Assembly (NCBI RefSeq): GCF_036173065.1
Contig: NZ_CP108041.1
Span: 4,219,001-4,283,000, forward strand
DNA: 64,000 nucleotides
Direction: 5' to 3'
Origin: Rhodococcus sp. NBC_00297
GTDB lineage: Bacteria; Actinomycetota; Actinomycetes; Mycobacteriales; Mycobacteriaceae
Positions 9,832 through 18,290 of this stretch are shown here, piece after piece. The position numbers and the translations under genes are program-made. How positions within the stretch are numbered: the first letter of the stretch is position 1; the number at the start of each line of letters is the position of its first letter. The notes beneath the pieces were generated by a model. That model did no database searches. It saw nothing but the letters and a program-made list of their open reading frames with translations, and was not told the DNA's origin.

Positions 9832-11430
9832 GTGACCGACTCCCCGCAGCAGGATCCCGTCCCGCCCCTCGAGAACGCGAATCCGGTGCTCGTCGTCGAC
9901 TTCGGCGCGCAGTACGCCCAGTTGATCGCGCGGCGCGTCCGTGAGGCACGGGTGTTCTCCGAGGTCGTGTCGCACACGATGACGGTCGACGAGATCGCGG
10001 CGAAGAAGCCCGCGGCGATCGTGCTGTCCGGTGGTCCGTCGAGCGTCTACGCCGAAGGTGCGCCGCAGCTCGATCCTGCGCTGTTCGACCTGGACGTCCC
10101 GGTCTTCGGTATCTGCTACGGGTTCCAGGCAATGGCGGGCGCGCTGGGAGGCACCGTCACCCACACGGGCACCCGCGAGTACGGGCGCACCGACATCGAC
10201 GTCTCCGGCGGAACGCTGCACGACGGGCTGCCGTCGACGCAGCCCGTGTGGATGAGTCACGGCGACGCCGTCACCGAAGCTCCCGAGGGCTTCGAGGTCG
10301 TGGCGACCAGTGCCGGCGCCCCAGTCGCCGGCTTCGAGAACCGGGCACGACGCCTCGCCGGGGTGCAGTATCACCCGGAGGTCCTGCACTCCCCGCACGG
10401 TCAGCAGGTGCTGTCCCGTTTCCTGCACGACATCGCCGGCATCGCGCCGACGTGGACGGCGGCGAACATCGCGGACGCACTGGTCGAGCAGGTGCGCGAG
10501 CAGGTGGGCGACGGCCGGGCCATCTGTGGTCTCTCCGGCGGTGTCGACTCGGCGGTCGCCGCGGCGTTGGTGCAGCGCGCGATCGGTGACCGCCTGACGT
10601 GTGTGTTCGTCGATCACGGACTGCTGCGAGCGGGAGAGCGCGAGCAGGTCCAGCAGGACTTCGTCGCCGCCACCGGCGCCCGGTTGGTGACGGTGGACGC
10701 CGTGGACACCTTCCTGCGCGAGCTCGACGGCGTCTCGGATCCGGAGACCAAGCGCAAGATCATCGGCCGCGAGTTCATCCGATCGTTCGAGGGTGCGGTG
10801 AGCGCGGAACTGGGTGACAGTGCGGCGCACGGGGAGTCGATCGACTTCCTCGTCCAGGGCACGCTCTACCCGGACGTGGTCGAGTCCGGCGGCGGCAGCG
10901 GTACCGCCAACATCAAGAGCCATCACAACGTCGGCGGTCTGCCCGAGGATCTGCAGTTCTCGCTCGTGGAGCCGCTCCGGCTGCTGTTCAAGGACGAGGT
11001 CCGCGCCGTCGGCCGGGAGCTCGGCCTGCCCGAGGAGATCGTGGCGCGGCAACCGTTCCCCGGCCCGGGTCTGGCCATCCGCATCATCGGATCCGTGACG
11101 CCCGATCGCCTGGCGACGCTGCGCCACGCCGACGCCATCGCCCGCGAGGAGCTGACGATGGCGGGTCTGGACTCCCAGATCTGGCAGTGTCCCGTGGTGC
11201 TGCTCGCCGACGTCCGCAGTGTGGGTGTGCAGGGCGACGGCCGGACCTACGGTCATCCCATCGTCCTGCGTCCGGTGTCGAGCGAGGACGCGATGACCGC
11301 GGACTGGACCCGGCTGCCGTACGACGTGCTCGAACGGATCTCCACCCGGGTCACCAACGAGGTGCGCGAGGTGAACCGGGTGGTGCTCGACGTGACGAGC
11401 AAGCCGCCGGGCACCATCGAATGGGAGTGA
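9832..11430 (+). CDS. guaA: GMP synthase (glutamine-hydrolysing)
   Basis: The enzyme converts XMP to GMP with ATP and glutamine. The class I glutamine amidotransferase domain (about residues 15-210) has the nucleophile in [11 protein letters not shown] and the His-Glu pair in GVQYHPEV. The ATP-pyrophosphatase domain follows with the P-loop [13 protein letters not shown]. The C-terminal dimerisation domain ends with KPPGTIEWE, as in all GMP synthases. Two GTG codons, 9826 and 9832, are possible starts; 9832 fits the TAGACT -10 element six bases upstream and gives 532 residues. It completes the GMP branch with guaB. Confidence 0.97.
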   Translation: MTDSPQQDPVPPLENANPVLVVDFGAQYAQLIARRVREARVFSEVVSHTMTVDEIAAKKPAAIVLSGGPSSVYAEGAPQLDPALFDLDVPVFGICYGFQAMAGALGGTVTHTGTREYGRTDIDVSGGTLHDGLPSTQPVWMSHGDAVTEAPEGFEVVATSAGAPVAGFENRARRLAGVQYHPEVLHSPHGQQVLSRFLHDIAGIAPTWTAANIADALVEQVREQVGDGRAICGLSGGVDSAVAAALVQRAIGDRLTCVFVDHGLLRAGEREQVQQDFVAATGARLVTVDAVDTFLRELDGVSDPETKRKIIGREFIRSFEGAVSAELGDSAAHGESIDFLVQGTLYPDVVESGGGSGTANIKSHHNVGGLPEDLQFSLVEPLRLLFKDEVRAVGRELGLPEEIVARQPFPGPGLAIRIIGSVTPDRLATLRHADAIAREELTMAGLDSQIWQCPVVLLADVRSVGVQGDGRTYGHPIVLRPVSSEDAMTADWTRLPYDVLERISTRVTNEVREVNRVVLDVTSKPPGTIEWE

Positions 11431-11441
11431 GCCCGGCGGCG

Positions 11442-11455
11442 GACCGCGTGCGGTC
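11442..11455. terminator. Short hairpin after guaA
   Basis: GACCGC and GCGGTC form a perfect 6-bp stem around GT in the 39-bp gap between the guaA stop and the stop of the convergent small gene. It is short, so a weak terminator at most. Confidence 0.4.
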
Positions 11456-11469
11456 GAACGGCGAGAGCT

Positions 11470-11706
11470 CTACTGCGAGCGGGACTTCCGGCGCCTGACG
11501 GGTGCCAGGACGAGGACCACGCCGACGACGATCGCGGCGATCACCAGGGTCCAGCCCGACGCGGCGCCGGCGACGATCGCGGTGGGGTCCGCGCCGACGA
11601 GCGTCGGGATCGCCAGCAGCAGTGCCGCCACACCGGCGATCAGCAGGACCGGTGAGGGTCCGCGGCGATCGGTACCGCTCGTGTCGTGTCCGGTCTCATC
11701 GGTCAC
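11470..11706 (-). CDS. Small two-helix membrane protein
   Basis: The 78-residue protein starts with GTG inside the end of the PspC gene, an 11-nt overlap that implies translational coupling. An acidic N-terminus (MTDETGHDTSGTDRRG) is followed by membrane helices at about residues 18-39 and 49-69 and a basic tail (RRRKSRSQ), so the C-terminus is probably cytoplasmic. It is not homologous to anything I recognise. Its coupling to the EsrI-like PspC protein suggests a part in the same envelope-stress unit. Confidence 0.75.
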   Translation of the reverse strand: MTDETGHDTSGTDRRGPSPVLLIAGVAALLLAIPTLVGADPTAIVAGAASGWTLVIAAIVVGVVLVLAPVRRRKSRSQ

Positions 11707-12964
11707 GGTGCACCTCCAGATTTCCCAGCGCAGTGCTGGCCTCGATGGTCAGGGTCGGTCCTGCCGTCCCGTCGGATCCGCCGTCGACCCCGCCGGCGCC
11801 GATGCAGTTCGCGTTGCCGACGGCGCTACTGCAGTCGGTGACGACGTTCATGGTCGGTGACAGCAGGATCTCGGTGTTGCCGACGGCCTTCTCCACGGTC
11901 ACGGTGCGGTCCTCGGTGAGGTCGAGCCCGCGCAGGTCGAGGACGAAGTTCCCCACACCGGACTCGTACGCGGGCGCCAGCGCGGCCATCGACGTGGGCG
12001 CGATCGTCACGTTGCCCATGTTCGGGGACTCGACACCGCGCAGGTCCTGCACGTCGACCAGGGACGACACGAGGACGAACCCGGCGAGCGGGGCCGCGAG
12101 AACGAGCAAGCCGTAGCCGCGCCGCAGGAACGCGCCGATGATCAGTCCGATGCCGACGACGGTCAGCGCCACCGCGCCGACACGGGGAGCGGTCACGACG
12201 GCGGCGCCCGTGGCGGCGCCGATGCCGATGGTCACGGCGGAGGCGATGATGGCGAGGCCGATCACCGTGGACGTCAGGTGCGACTTCCGCGTCGGTGCGG
12301 GGACCGGGAGAACGGGCCGACCCGGTTCGGGGAGGTCCCAGGCGAACGGGGCGACTCCCAGAGGATCCCAGCTCGGCGGCGGCGGAGTGGACGGTGTGTC
12401 CGGGTCGTCCTTCGACAACGAGACGGGCGCGGGGTGGGCGGCGGGTTCCGGAACGTACTGGTCGGGGAGCGTCGAGTAGGCGTTCCACTGCTGTGCGGTC
12501 GGATCGTGCGCGGAGAGGGGAGCGCCGGCGAGCTCGGCCGGTGTCGGCGCGTTCGGAGTCCGACGGAACAGCAGGTACAGGGCCCCCAGCATGGCGATGG
12601 TGGACACCAGCCCCGATCCCATTCCGAGTGGTCCGACCGTGAGGACCGAGATGACGAGAGCGACGGACAGCACCACGGCCGTCGTGTGGGAGTCCGATGT
12701 GCGGCCGCGGCCGAGCAGCGACTCCGCCGGCGACACGACGTCGCCGCGGCGCGGAAGCACCAGCCAGGCAGCGAGATACAGGACCAGGCCGGATCCACCG
12801 AACAGGGTGGAGACGACGAACGCGACACGGACGAGAACGGGGTCGACGCGGTAGCGGTGGCCGATTCCGGCGGCGACACCGGCACCGGGGCCCTGATCGG
12901 GCAGGCGCACGGGTCGGGTTCGCCAGATCTCGGACAGCTGGGCGGACGCGGTGGCGTGGGTCAT
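11696..12964 (-). CDS. PspC-domain membrane protein, EsrI-like
   Basis: The 422-residue protein has an N-terminal PspC domain (about residues 20-75: GVAAGIGHRYRVDPVLVRV, GSGLVLYLAAWLVLPR). A second group of helices follows (about 95-150), then a Pro-rich linker (170-250), helices at about 255-335, and a C-terminal extracytoplasmic beta-rich region (residues 340-422) of the type seen in adhesin-like DUF4097/LiaF proteins. ATG at 12964 is taken because the PspC domain begins soon after; a longer open frame upstream lacks signals. It is divergent from the PspC kinase and response regulator beside guaA. This is the arrangement of EsrI with EsrSR in Corynebacterium glutamicum, where EsrI restrains the kinase until envelope stress. 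Function by analogy. Confidence 0.82.
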   Translation of the reverse strand: MTHATASAQLSEIWRTRPVRLPDQGPGAGVAAGIGHRYRVDPVLVRVAFVVSTLFGGSGLVLYLAAWLVLPRRGDVVSPAESLLGRGRTSDSHTTAVVLSVALVISVLTVGPLGMGSGLVSTIAMLGALYLLFRRTPNAPTPAELAGAPLSAHDPTAQQWNAYSTLPDQYVPEPAAHPAPVSLSKDDPDTPSTPPPPSWDPLGVAPFAWDLPEPGRPVLPVPAPTRKSHLTSTVIGLAIIASAVTIGIGAATGAAVVTAPRVGAVALTVVGIGLIIGAFLRRGYGLLVLAAPLAGFVLVSSLVDVQDLRGVESPNMGNVTIAPTSMAALAPAYESGVGNFVLDLRGLDLTEDRTVTVEKAVGNTEILLSPTMNVVTDCSSAVGNANCIGAGGVDGGSDGTAGPTLTIEASTALGNLEVHRDR

Positions 12965-13104
12965 GGATACATCCTGGGCTGCCGAGGCGCCCCGGCGCAT
13001 CGGGGCGAACCCTGATTTCGCCGGTGTCCACGCGTCGCGCGACTCGACCGAGATGGGGGAGAACCCCGATACCGCGGAGCCGTGAGCCGTGCCAGTATCG
13101 AGGC

Positions 13105-14421
13105 GTGTCCACCCTGCCCGCACAGCCTCCGCACACGCGGGAGCCCCCCGGCCGTCCGCCGTTGCCGACGCCGGCGCTCCGTCGCCGTGCCGCCGGCCGT
13201 GTCGTCGGCGGTGTCGCGGGTGGTGTCGCCGATCACCTGGACGTCGACGTGTTCCGGGTGCGGGTCGTCTTCGCGGTGCTGTGCGCGGCGGCCGGCGCCG
13301 GTGCCGTCGCCTACGGACTGCTGTGGATCTTCACCTCCGCGGGTACCGACGTCCGCAGGCCGGACCGCTCGGAGAAGCGTCGCGCGTACGGGCTGATCGC
13401 CCTCGGGATCGGCGGCGCCGTCGCGCTGGGGTCGGGGCTGACGGGCAGCTCGTCCACGATCATCGCCCCTGTCGTCGTCGTCGCGCTCGGCGCCGCGCTG
13501 GTGTGGCGGGAGTTCGACGCGGCCGGGACCCGGACGGCGGACACCCGGCCTCGGCACGCACGCACGTCGGTACTCGGGTGGGCGCGCATCGTCGCCGGGG
13601 TCACGCTCGTGATCATCGGGCTCTGTGTCGTGCTCGTCGCCCGCGTGGACGTGCGGGCGCTGCAGTCGTCCCTGCTCGCCGTCGTCGTGACGCTGGTCGG
13701 GGCGGTACTGCTCACCGTCCCGCTCTGGATGCGGTTGTGGCGCGCCCTCGGTGACGAGCGCGCGGCACGCATCCGGAACGACGAACGCGAGGAGATCGCG
13801 TCGCACCTGCACGACTCCGTGCTGCAGACCCTCGCCCTGATCCAGAAGCAGTCCACCGACTCCGCCGAGGTGATGCGCCTCGCGCGCAGCCAGGAACGAG
13901 AGCTGCGCAAGTGGCTGTTCGGGGGAGACCGGGACGACCACGCGTCTCTCGTCCGCGCGTTGGCCACCATCGCCGGTGAGGTCGAGGACCACTACGGTGT
14001 GACCGTGGATCCCGTGACCGTGGGCGACGTGGCCCTGGACGAGCCGGTCGAGAGTTCGGGGTTGAGCCGTGAGGTCGCCACTGCTCTGCTCGGAGCCACG
14101 CGCGAGGCACTCGTCAACGCCGCCAAGCACTCCGGGGTGACCTCCGTCGACCTGTACGCCGAGGCGGGCTGCGACACCGTCGAGGTCTTCGTCCGCGACC
14201 GCGGGTGCGGATTCGATCCGGACAGCGTGCCGCAGGATCGCCAGGGCCTGGCGCGCAGTGTGCGGGCACGCATCGAACGCCGCGGCGGCTCGGTGCGGGT
14301 GCGGTCCGCACTCGGTCAGGGTTCCGAGATCCACATCTGTGTGCCGCGGGTGCGCGGCACGGGTACCACCGGGCACGCGGACTCCGTGCCCGACACCGCG
14401 AGAGAGGAACGGTCCGCGTGA
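13105..14421 (+). CDS. PspC-domain sensor histidine kinase, EsrS-like
   Basis: This 438-residue NarL-type sensor kinase has an N-terminal PspC domain at about 28-85 (GRVVGGVAGGVADHLDVDVF), several membrane helices up to about residue 215, and a HisKA_3 dimerisation box with LHDSVLQTL, where H236 is the probable phospho-acceptor. The ATPase domain follows, with N-box REALVNAAKHSG and the later glycine boxes DRGCGFDPDS and GGSVRVRSALGQG. GTG at 13105 precedes STLPAQPPHTREPPG. It probably senses envelope damage together with the divergent PspC membrane protein. Its stop overlaps the regulator's start (GTGA). The 140-bp divergent gap should hold both promoters. Confidence 0.9.
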   Translation: MSTLPAQPPHTREPPGRPPLPTPALRRRAAGRVVGGVAGGVADHLDVDVFRVRVVFAVLCAAAGAGAVAYGLLWIFTSAGTDVRRPDRSEKRRAYGLIALGIGGAVALGSGLTGSSSTIIAPVVVVALGAALVWREFDAAGTRTADTRPRHARTSVLGWARIVAGVTLVIIGLCVVLVARVDVRALQSSLLAVVVTLVGAVLLTVPLWMRLWRALGDERAARIRNDEREEIASHLHDSVLQTLALIQKQSTDSAEVMRLARSQERELRKWLFGGDRDDHASLVRALATIAGEVEDHYGVTVDPVTVGDVALDEPVESSGLSREVATALLGATREALVNAAKHSGVTSVDLYAEAGCDTVEVFVRDRGCGFDPDSVPQDRQGLARSVRARIERRGGSVRVRSALGQGSEIHICVPRVRGTGTTGHADSVPDTAREERSA

Positions 14422-15059
14422 CCCTGCGAGTCTTCCTGGTCGACGATCACGGAGTGTTCCGGTCGGGGGTGCGCGCGGAACTGGGGCGCGAGACCGACAT
14501 CGAGGTGGTCGGTGAGGCCGGGGGCGTCGCGGACGCGGTCCGCGGTATCGACGAGATCCGTCCCGACGTCGTCCTGCTCGACGTGCACATGCCCGACGGC
14601 GGTGGGGTCGCCGTTCTGCAGTCCATCGCGGAGGGCCCGGTGTGCCTGGCGCTCAGCGTGTCCGACGCCGCCGAGGACGTCATCGCCGTGATCCGCGCCG
14701 GTGCTCGGGGTTACGTCACCAAGACCATCTCGGGGTCCGATCTCGCCGACGCGGTGCGCCGCGTCGCGGGCGGTGACGCCGTGTTCGGACCGCGGTTGGC
14801 GGGGTTCGTCCTCGACTCGTTCACCGGTCGCTCCGCGGCACCGGAACCGCCGCTCGATCCGGAGCTCGACTCCCTGACGCCGCGCGAGATGGAGGTGCTG
14901 CGTCTGCTCGCCCGTGGCTACACCTACCGCGAGATCGCCGAGACGCTCTTCATCTCGATCAAGACCGTCGAGACCCATGCCTCGAACGTGTTGCGGAAGA
15001 CGCAGCAGTCCAACAGGAACGCCCTCACCCGCTGGGCACACCGACGGCGCATCGAATGA
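14418..15059 (+). CDS. NarL/LuxR-type response regulator, EsrR-like
   Basis: The 213-residue regulator has a receiver domain with the acidic pair D9-D10 and phospho-acceptor D55 in LLDVHMPDGG, and the switch residues LALSVSDA and GYVTKT. The LuxR-type DNA-binding domain at about 148-210 (LTPREMEVLRLLARGYTYRE, IKTVETHASNVL) is complete. It partners the upstream PspC kinase, with which it overlaps by four bases. In the C. glutamicum relative this system induces envelope-repair and ABC transporter genes; targets here are unknown. Confidence 0.93.
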   Translation: MTLRVFLVDDHGVFRSGVRAELGRETDIEVVGEAGGVADAVRGIDEIRPDVVLLDVHMPDGGGVAVLQSIAEGPVCLALSVSDAAEDVIAVIRAGARGYVTKTISGSDLADAVRRVAGGDAVFGPRLAGFVLDSFTGRSAAPEPPLDPELDSLTPREMEVLRLLARGYTYREIAETLFISIKTVETHASNVLRKTQQSNRNALTRWAHRRRIE

Positions 15060-16012
15060 GGGCCCGTGCGGTCGCGGCCGTCGTCGTCGGCCTCGGTGGG
15101 CTCGCCGCGGGTCTGGTGGCCGTCGTCTCGTCGATGCTCGAGACCCGCAGCATGGTGGTCGTGGGTCCCGCTTCCGCGGCGCCGATCCTGTTGTGCGTGA
15201 CCGTCGTCGGAGTCCTGGTGTGCCTGCTCGCGCGGCGGTGGTGGATCGCCGCGGCGTCGGCCGTTCTCCTGGGGTCGGCCGCAGTGGTCGTGGTGCCGTT
15301 GTACGTACCGGGCGCCGCGGGAGTCGCCGATGCCGCCCCCGGTGAGCCGCTGCGCGTGATGCAGGCGAACGTCAAACTGGGAGAGGCGGATCCACAGGCA
15401 CTGGTGGCGTCGGTGCGGGAGCGCCGCATCGACGTCCTGACCGTGCAGGAGCTCACCGAGGAGTCGGTGGGGGCGTTCGACGCGGCCGGGCTCTCCGCCG
15501 CGTTGCCCTACCGGTTCGTGGCGCCGTATCAGGGCGGCGCGGGCGCCGCGATCTACAGCCGGTTCCCGCTGTCGAACGGCCGGGAACTGCCCGGTTACCT
15601 GCTCGCGAGCGTGACGGCAGATCTCGATGTCGGTGCGGCGCAGCCGCTCCGGGTCTACGCGGTGCATCCGGTGCCGCCCTGGCCGACACCCACCCCGGTG
15701 TGGGCGTCGGAGCTCGACATGCTCGGTGACGAGTTGGCGCAGGCGTCGCCGGGAGCGGTGATCGTCGGCGGTGACTTCAATTCCACGCACGCGCACAAGC
15801 GGTTCCGCGATCTGCTCACCGGTGGCTACGTGGACGCCGCGGACGCTGTCGGTGCCGGGCTGATCCCGACCTACCCGATGGACACGTGGTACCCACCGGT
15901 GGTCGGGATCGACCACGTCGTGGTGCGGGACGCGCAGGTGCGCTCGCTCGAGCCGGTCGACATCGTGGGATCGGATCACCGGGGGCTCGTCGCGACCGTC
16001 GACGTCCCCTGA
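15056..16012 (+). CDS. Membrane endonuclease/exonuclease/phosphatase-fold protein
   Basis: The 318-residue protein starts with ATG overlapping the regulator's stop (ATGA), so it belongs to the same operon. Three N-terminal membrane helices (about residues 5-25, 35-58, 63-85) precede an EEP-superfamily domain. That domain has the strand MQANVKLG, the acidic QELTEE, the GGDFNST motif (metal-binding Asp and Asn), IDHVVV and the terminal SDHRGLVATV (catalytic Asp-His). The catalytic domain should lie outside the membrane. The family includes nucleases, sphingomyelinases and phosphoinositide phosphatases, so the substrate cannot be named. Placement in an envelope-stress operon suggests a lipid or wall phosphodiester. 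Confidence 0.85.
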   Translation: MRARAVAAVVVGLGGLAAGLVAVVSSMLETRSMVVVGPASAAPILLCVTVVGVLVCLLARRWWIAAASAVLLGSAAVVVVPLYVPGAAGVADAAPGEPLRVMQANVKLGEADPQALVASVRERRIDVLTVQELTEESVGAFDAAGLSAALPYRFVAPYQGGAGAAIYSRFPLSNGRELPGYLLASVTADLDVGAAQPLRVYAVHPVPPWPTPTPVWASELDMLGDELAQASPGAVIVGGDFNSTHAHKRFRDLLTGGYVDAADAVGAGLIPTYPMDTWYPPVVGIDHVVVRDAQVRSLEPVDIVGSDHRGLVATVDVP

Positions 16013-16046
16013 CCCACCTCGATCTCTCGCCGGGGTCGGGAGCGGG

Positions 16047-17297
16047 TCAGAGCACCAGGAGCAGGACGATGAGCAGGAGCAGCACCGCGCCACCGATCGC
16101 GAGGTAGAGCGGTAGACCGGCGGGGGCGGTGAAGGACTTGGGTTCCTTCGTCTCGAACGCGGGCGGCGAGTACGTCGGGCGCGGAGCCGGCCCGGGTGCC
16201 GGCGTGGTGGACGCCGCCGTCGGACGCGGAACCCGATCCAGAGGGGTGGCGGTGTCGGCTGCCGGGAGCCCCGTCATGGTGCGGCCGTGGATGCGTTCGC
16301 CTCGCCGGGAGGTGCCCGGGACTCGGGAGCCGCGCAGCGCCCAGAACGGGACCTGACCGTCGGCCGCGCGCAGCGGGTGGTTGATCACCGATCCGGCGTT
16401 GCCGTTCTTGCCCACGGCGAGGGTGACGAAGCGGGTGCGGACCTCGGCCATGGTGGGGCGGCGCGCGGGGTCGGGTTCGAGCATGTGCAGCAACGTGGCC
16501 GTCATCGGTCCGCTCTTGCGCGGCGGGATGATGCGCCCCCCGGCGACGCGGTGCAGCAGGGCGATGGAGTCGGCGTCGATGCCGAAGGGTGGTTGTCCCT
16601 CGGTCGCGGTGTACAGCGTGGCGCCGAGCGAGAAGACGTCGCTGGCCTCGGTGGGGTCCGCGCCGCGCGCCACTTCGGGTGCGAAGTACGCGGGGGTGCC
16701 GGTGATGACGGCGCTGTTCTCCTCGTGCGTGTCCGTCTTGGCGCGCGAGATGCCGAAGTCGCTGATCTTGACCATGCCCAGCGCGCTGCCGCGATCGGCG
16801 ACCAGGATGTTGCCCGGCTTGATGTCGCGGTGCACGATGCCGGCGGCGTGGGCGGCGGTGAGGGCGTCGGCGATCTGGGCACCGATCTGGATGACCTCGT
16901 CCGGGGGCAGCGACTCGGCGATGTTGAGGGCCATCGCGAGGCTGCGGGCGGGGAGGTACTCCATGATGAGCCAGGGCTCGCCGCTGTCGAGTGCGACGTC
17001 GTGCATGGCGATGGCGTGCGGGTTGTTCAGCTGGGCCGCCATCCGCCCCTCGCGCATGGCGCGTTCGCGGATCTCGCGGGCGGCCTCGGGGGTGAGGTCC
17101 ACGGTCGAGGTGGCCTGTTTGACGGCCACCTTGCGGCTGAGCAACGTGTCGCTCGCGAGCCACACCGCGCCCATTCCGCCGCCGCCGAGCTTGGAGTCGA
17201 GTCGGTAGCGACCGGCGAGGAGGTAGTCGGGTCCGATGACCGGTCGCGTGCGCCCCGAGCCGGCCACCGCTCCGCTGGGCTGCTGGTGATCAGTCAC
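16047..17297 (-). CDS. Membrane-anchored Ser/Thr protein kinase (PknA/B-like)
   Basis: This is a 416-residue Hanks-type kinase. The Gly loop LGGGGMGAVW starts at residue 37, the ATP lysine is K60 in VAVKQ, and the catalytic loop is HRDIKPGN. DFGIS and the activation-loop end GTPAYFAPE follow. A Pro/Thr-rich juxtamembrane linker (about 320-385) leads to a C-terminal membrane helix (last 22 residues, LYLAIGGAVLLLLIVLLLVL) with no extracellular sensor domain. GTG at 17297 is taken because TAACCT lies eight bases upstream; the longer frame to 17450 runs through a LexA box and has no signals. It lies back to back with the SOS operon; no functional link is evident. Confidence 0.92.
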   Translation of the reverse strand: MTDHQQPSGAVAGSGRTRPVIGPDYLLAGRYRLDSKLGGGGMGAVWLASDTLLSRKVAVKQATSTVDLTPEAAREIRERAMREGRMAAQLNNPHAIAMHDVALDSGEPWLIMEYLPARSLAMALNIAESLPPDEVIQIGAQIADALTAAHAAGIVHRDIKPGNILVADRGSALGMVKISDFGISRAKTDTHEENSAVITGTPAYFAPEVARGADPTEASDVFSLGATLYTATEGQPPFGIDADSIALLHRVAGGRIIPPRKSGPMTATLLHMLEPDPARRPTMAEVRTRFVTLAVGKNGNAGSVINHPLRAADGQVPFWALRGSRVPGTSRRGERIHGRTMTGLPAADTATPLDRVPRPTAASTTPAPGPAPRPTYSPPAFETKEPKSFTAPAGLPLYLAIGGAVLLLLIVLLLVL

Positions 17298-17305
17298 GGT
17301 GTTCG

Positions 17306-17311
17306 AGGTTA
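17306..17311 (-). promoter_or_regulatory. -10 element TAACCT upstream of the Ser/Thr kinase
   Basis: On the minus strand TAACCT ends eight bases before the GTG at 17297 with no ribosome binding site between. Confidence 0.4.
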
Positions 17312-17390
17312 TCGGACGAGCCGATCGAGTGCCGGGCAGGGCTGTCACCAGGACGTTTCCGGGCGTCTTGACGTTCGAACGGGCAGCGGC

Positions 17391-17423
17391 TTTACTGGTG
17401 TGAGCGTTCGAAAGTATGTTCGA
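17391..17423 (+). promoter_or_regulatory. LexA (SOS) box and promoter of imuA'-imuB-dinB
   Basis: TCGAAAGTATGTTCGA at 17408-17423 matches the actinobacterial LexA box TCGAAC-N4-GTTCGA with one change in the left arm. TTTACT (17391-17396) and TATGTT (17415-17420), 18 bp apart, form a promoter whose -10 lies inside the box, so LexA would block RNA polymerase. The imuA' start is 61 bp downstream. Confidence 0.85.
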
Positions 17424-17483
17424 ATTCTCGGTCTTCCCCCGGGTCTCCAACGCAGTCTCGACCGTCCCGACCGGGGAGTGAGT

Positions 17484-18290
17484 ATGCCTGTTTCCGTTGA
17501 TCTCGAAGGCCTCGAAGGGCTGTCCCGCACCGAGCGGATCGAGTTCCTGCGGCGTCGTATCCGGTCCTCACCTGCGCGTGTGGCCGATGCCCCCGCTCCT
17601 GCCGCACCGGTCACCCTCACGGCCACCGCGCCTGCCCCGGATCCTGCGCCGGCCCGGGTCCGCCCGGTTCTCCCGGTCCCGGAGGCGTTGTCGGCGCTGC
17701 TCCCCGAGGGTGGGTTGGCCCGCGGCACGGTGGTCTCGGTGTCCGGCGCCGGATCGTTGCTCCTCGGGATCCTGGCGTCGGTCACCGGATCGGGACGGCA
17801 CGCCGCCGTCATCGGTTTGCCGCGGCTGGGACTGTTGGCAGCGTCGGAGATGGGGGCGCATCTGCAGCGGGTGGCGCTGGTCCCGGATCCCGGGCCGGAC
17901 CCGGTGGAGGTCGCCGCCGTGCTGCTCGACGGCATCGATCTGGTGGTGCTGGGGCTGGGCGGCATGTCGGTGCCGCCGTCGCGAGCGCGGGCGGTGGTCG
18001 CTCGGGCGCGCAACAAGGGCGCCACGCTGATCGTCACCGACGGACGCTGGGACGGCGCCGAGCTCCGGTTGGACGCCCGCATCCGCGGGTACGGCGGGCT
18101 CGGCTCGGGGGCCCGTACGGGTCACGGCCGGGTGCGCGCCGTGCATCTGGGCGTCGAGGTGCAGGGCCGTGCCGTCCGGCCGCGGACCGGCCGGTTGACC
18201 CTGACGTCCACGGGCGACGGGGTCGAGTGGGGATCGGCCGACTCCACCGTGTCGCATCAGGATCCGGTGCTGGAAGCGCTGCCGTCGTGA
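17484..18290 (+). CDS. imuA': SOS mutasome protein ImuA'
   Basis: The 268-residue protein is of the ImuA'/Rv3395c type. It is RecA-like in outline but with a poorly conserved P-loop region (GGLARGTVVSVSGAGSLLLG) followed by DGIDLVVLGLGGM as the Walker-B-like strand. The segment LEGLSRTERIEFLRRRI at the N-terminus is typical. In mycobacteria ImuA' is required with ImuB and DnaE2 for damage-induced mutagenesis and translesion synthesis, binding ImuB through its C-terminus. A LexA box lies upstream. The stop overlaps the imuB start as GTGA. The Ala/Pro-rich insert at about 35-60 is low-complexity. Confidence 0.88.
   Translation: MPVSVDLEGLEGLSRTERIEFLRRRIRSSPARVADAPAPAAPVTLTATAPAPDPAPARVRPVLPVPEALSALLPEGGLARGTVVSVSGAGSLLLGILASVTGSGRHAAVIGLPRLGLLAASEMGAHLQRVALVPDPGPDPVEVAAVLLDGIDLVVLGLGGMSVPPSRARAVVARARNKGATLIVTDGRWDGAELRLDARIRGYGGLGSGARTGHGRVRAVHLGVEVQGRAVRPRTGRLTLTSTGDGVEWGSADSTVSHQDPVLEALPS

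Noticed and set aside
17373-17380. Second LexA box at GTTCGAAC
   Set aside because: It is an 8-bp palindrome without the N4 spacer and second half-site; the real box is at 17408-17423.
17298-17450. Longer Ser/Thr kinase start (TTG 17450)
   Set aside because: The added 51 residues cross the LexA box, look non-coding and have no ribosome binding site; GTG 17297 has a TAACCT element.
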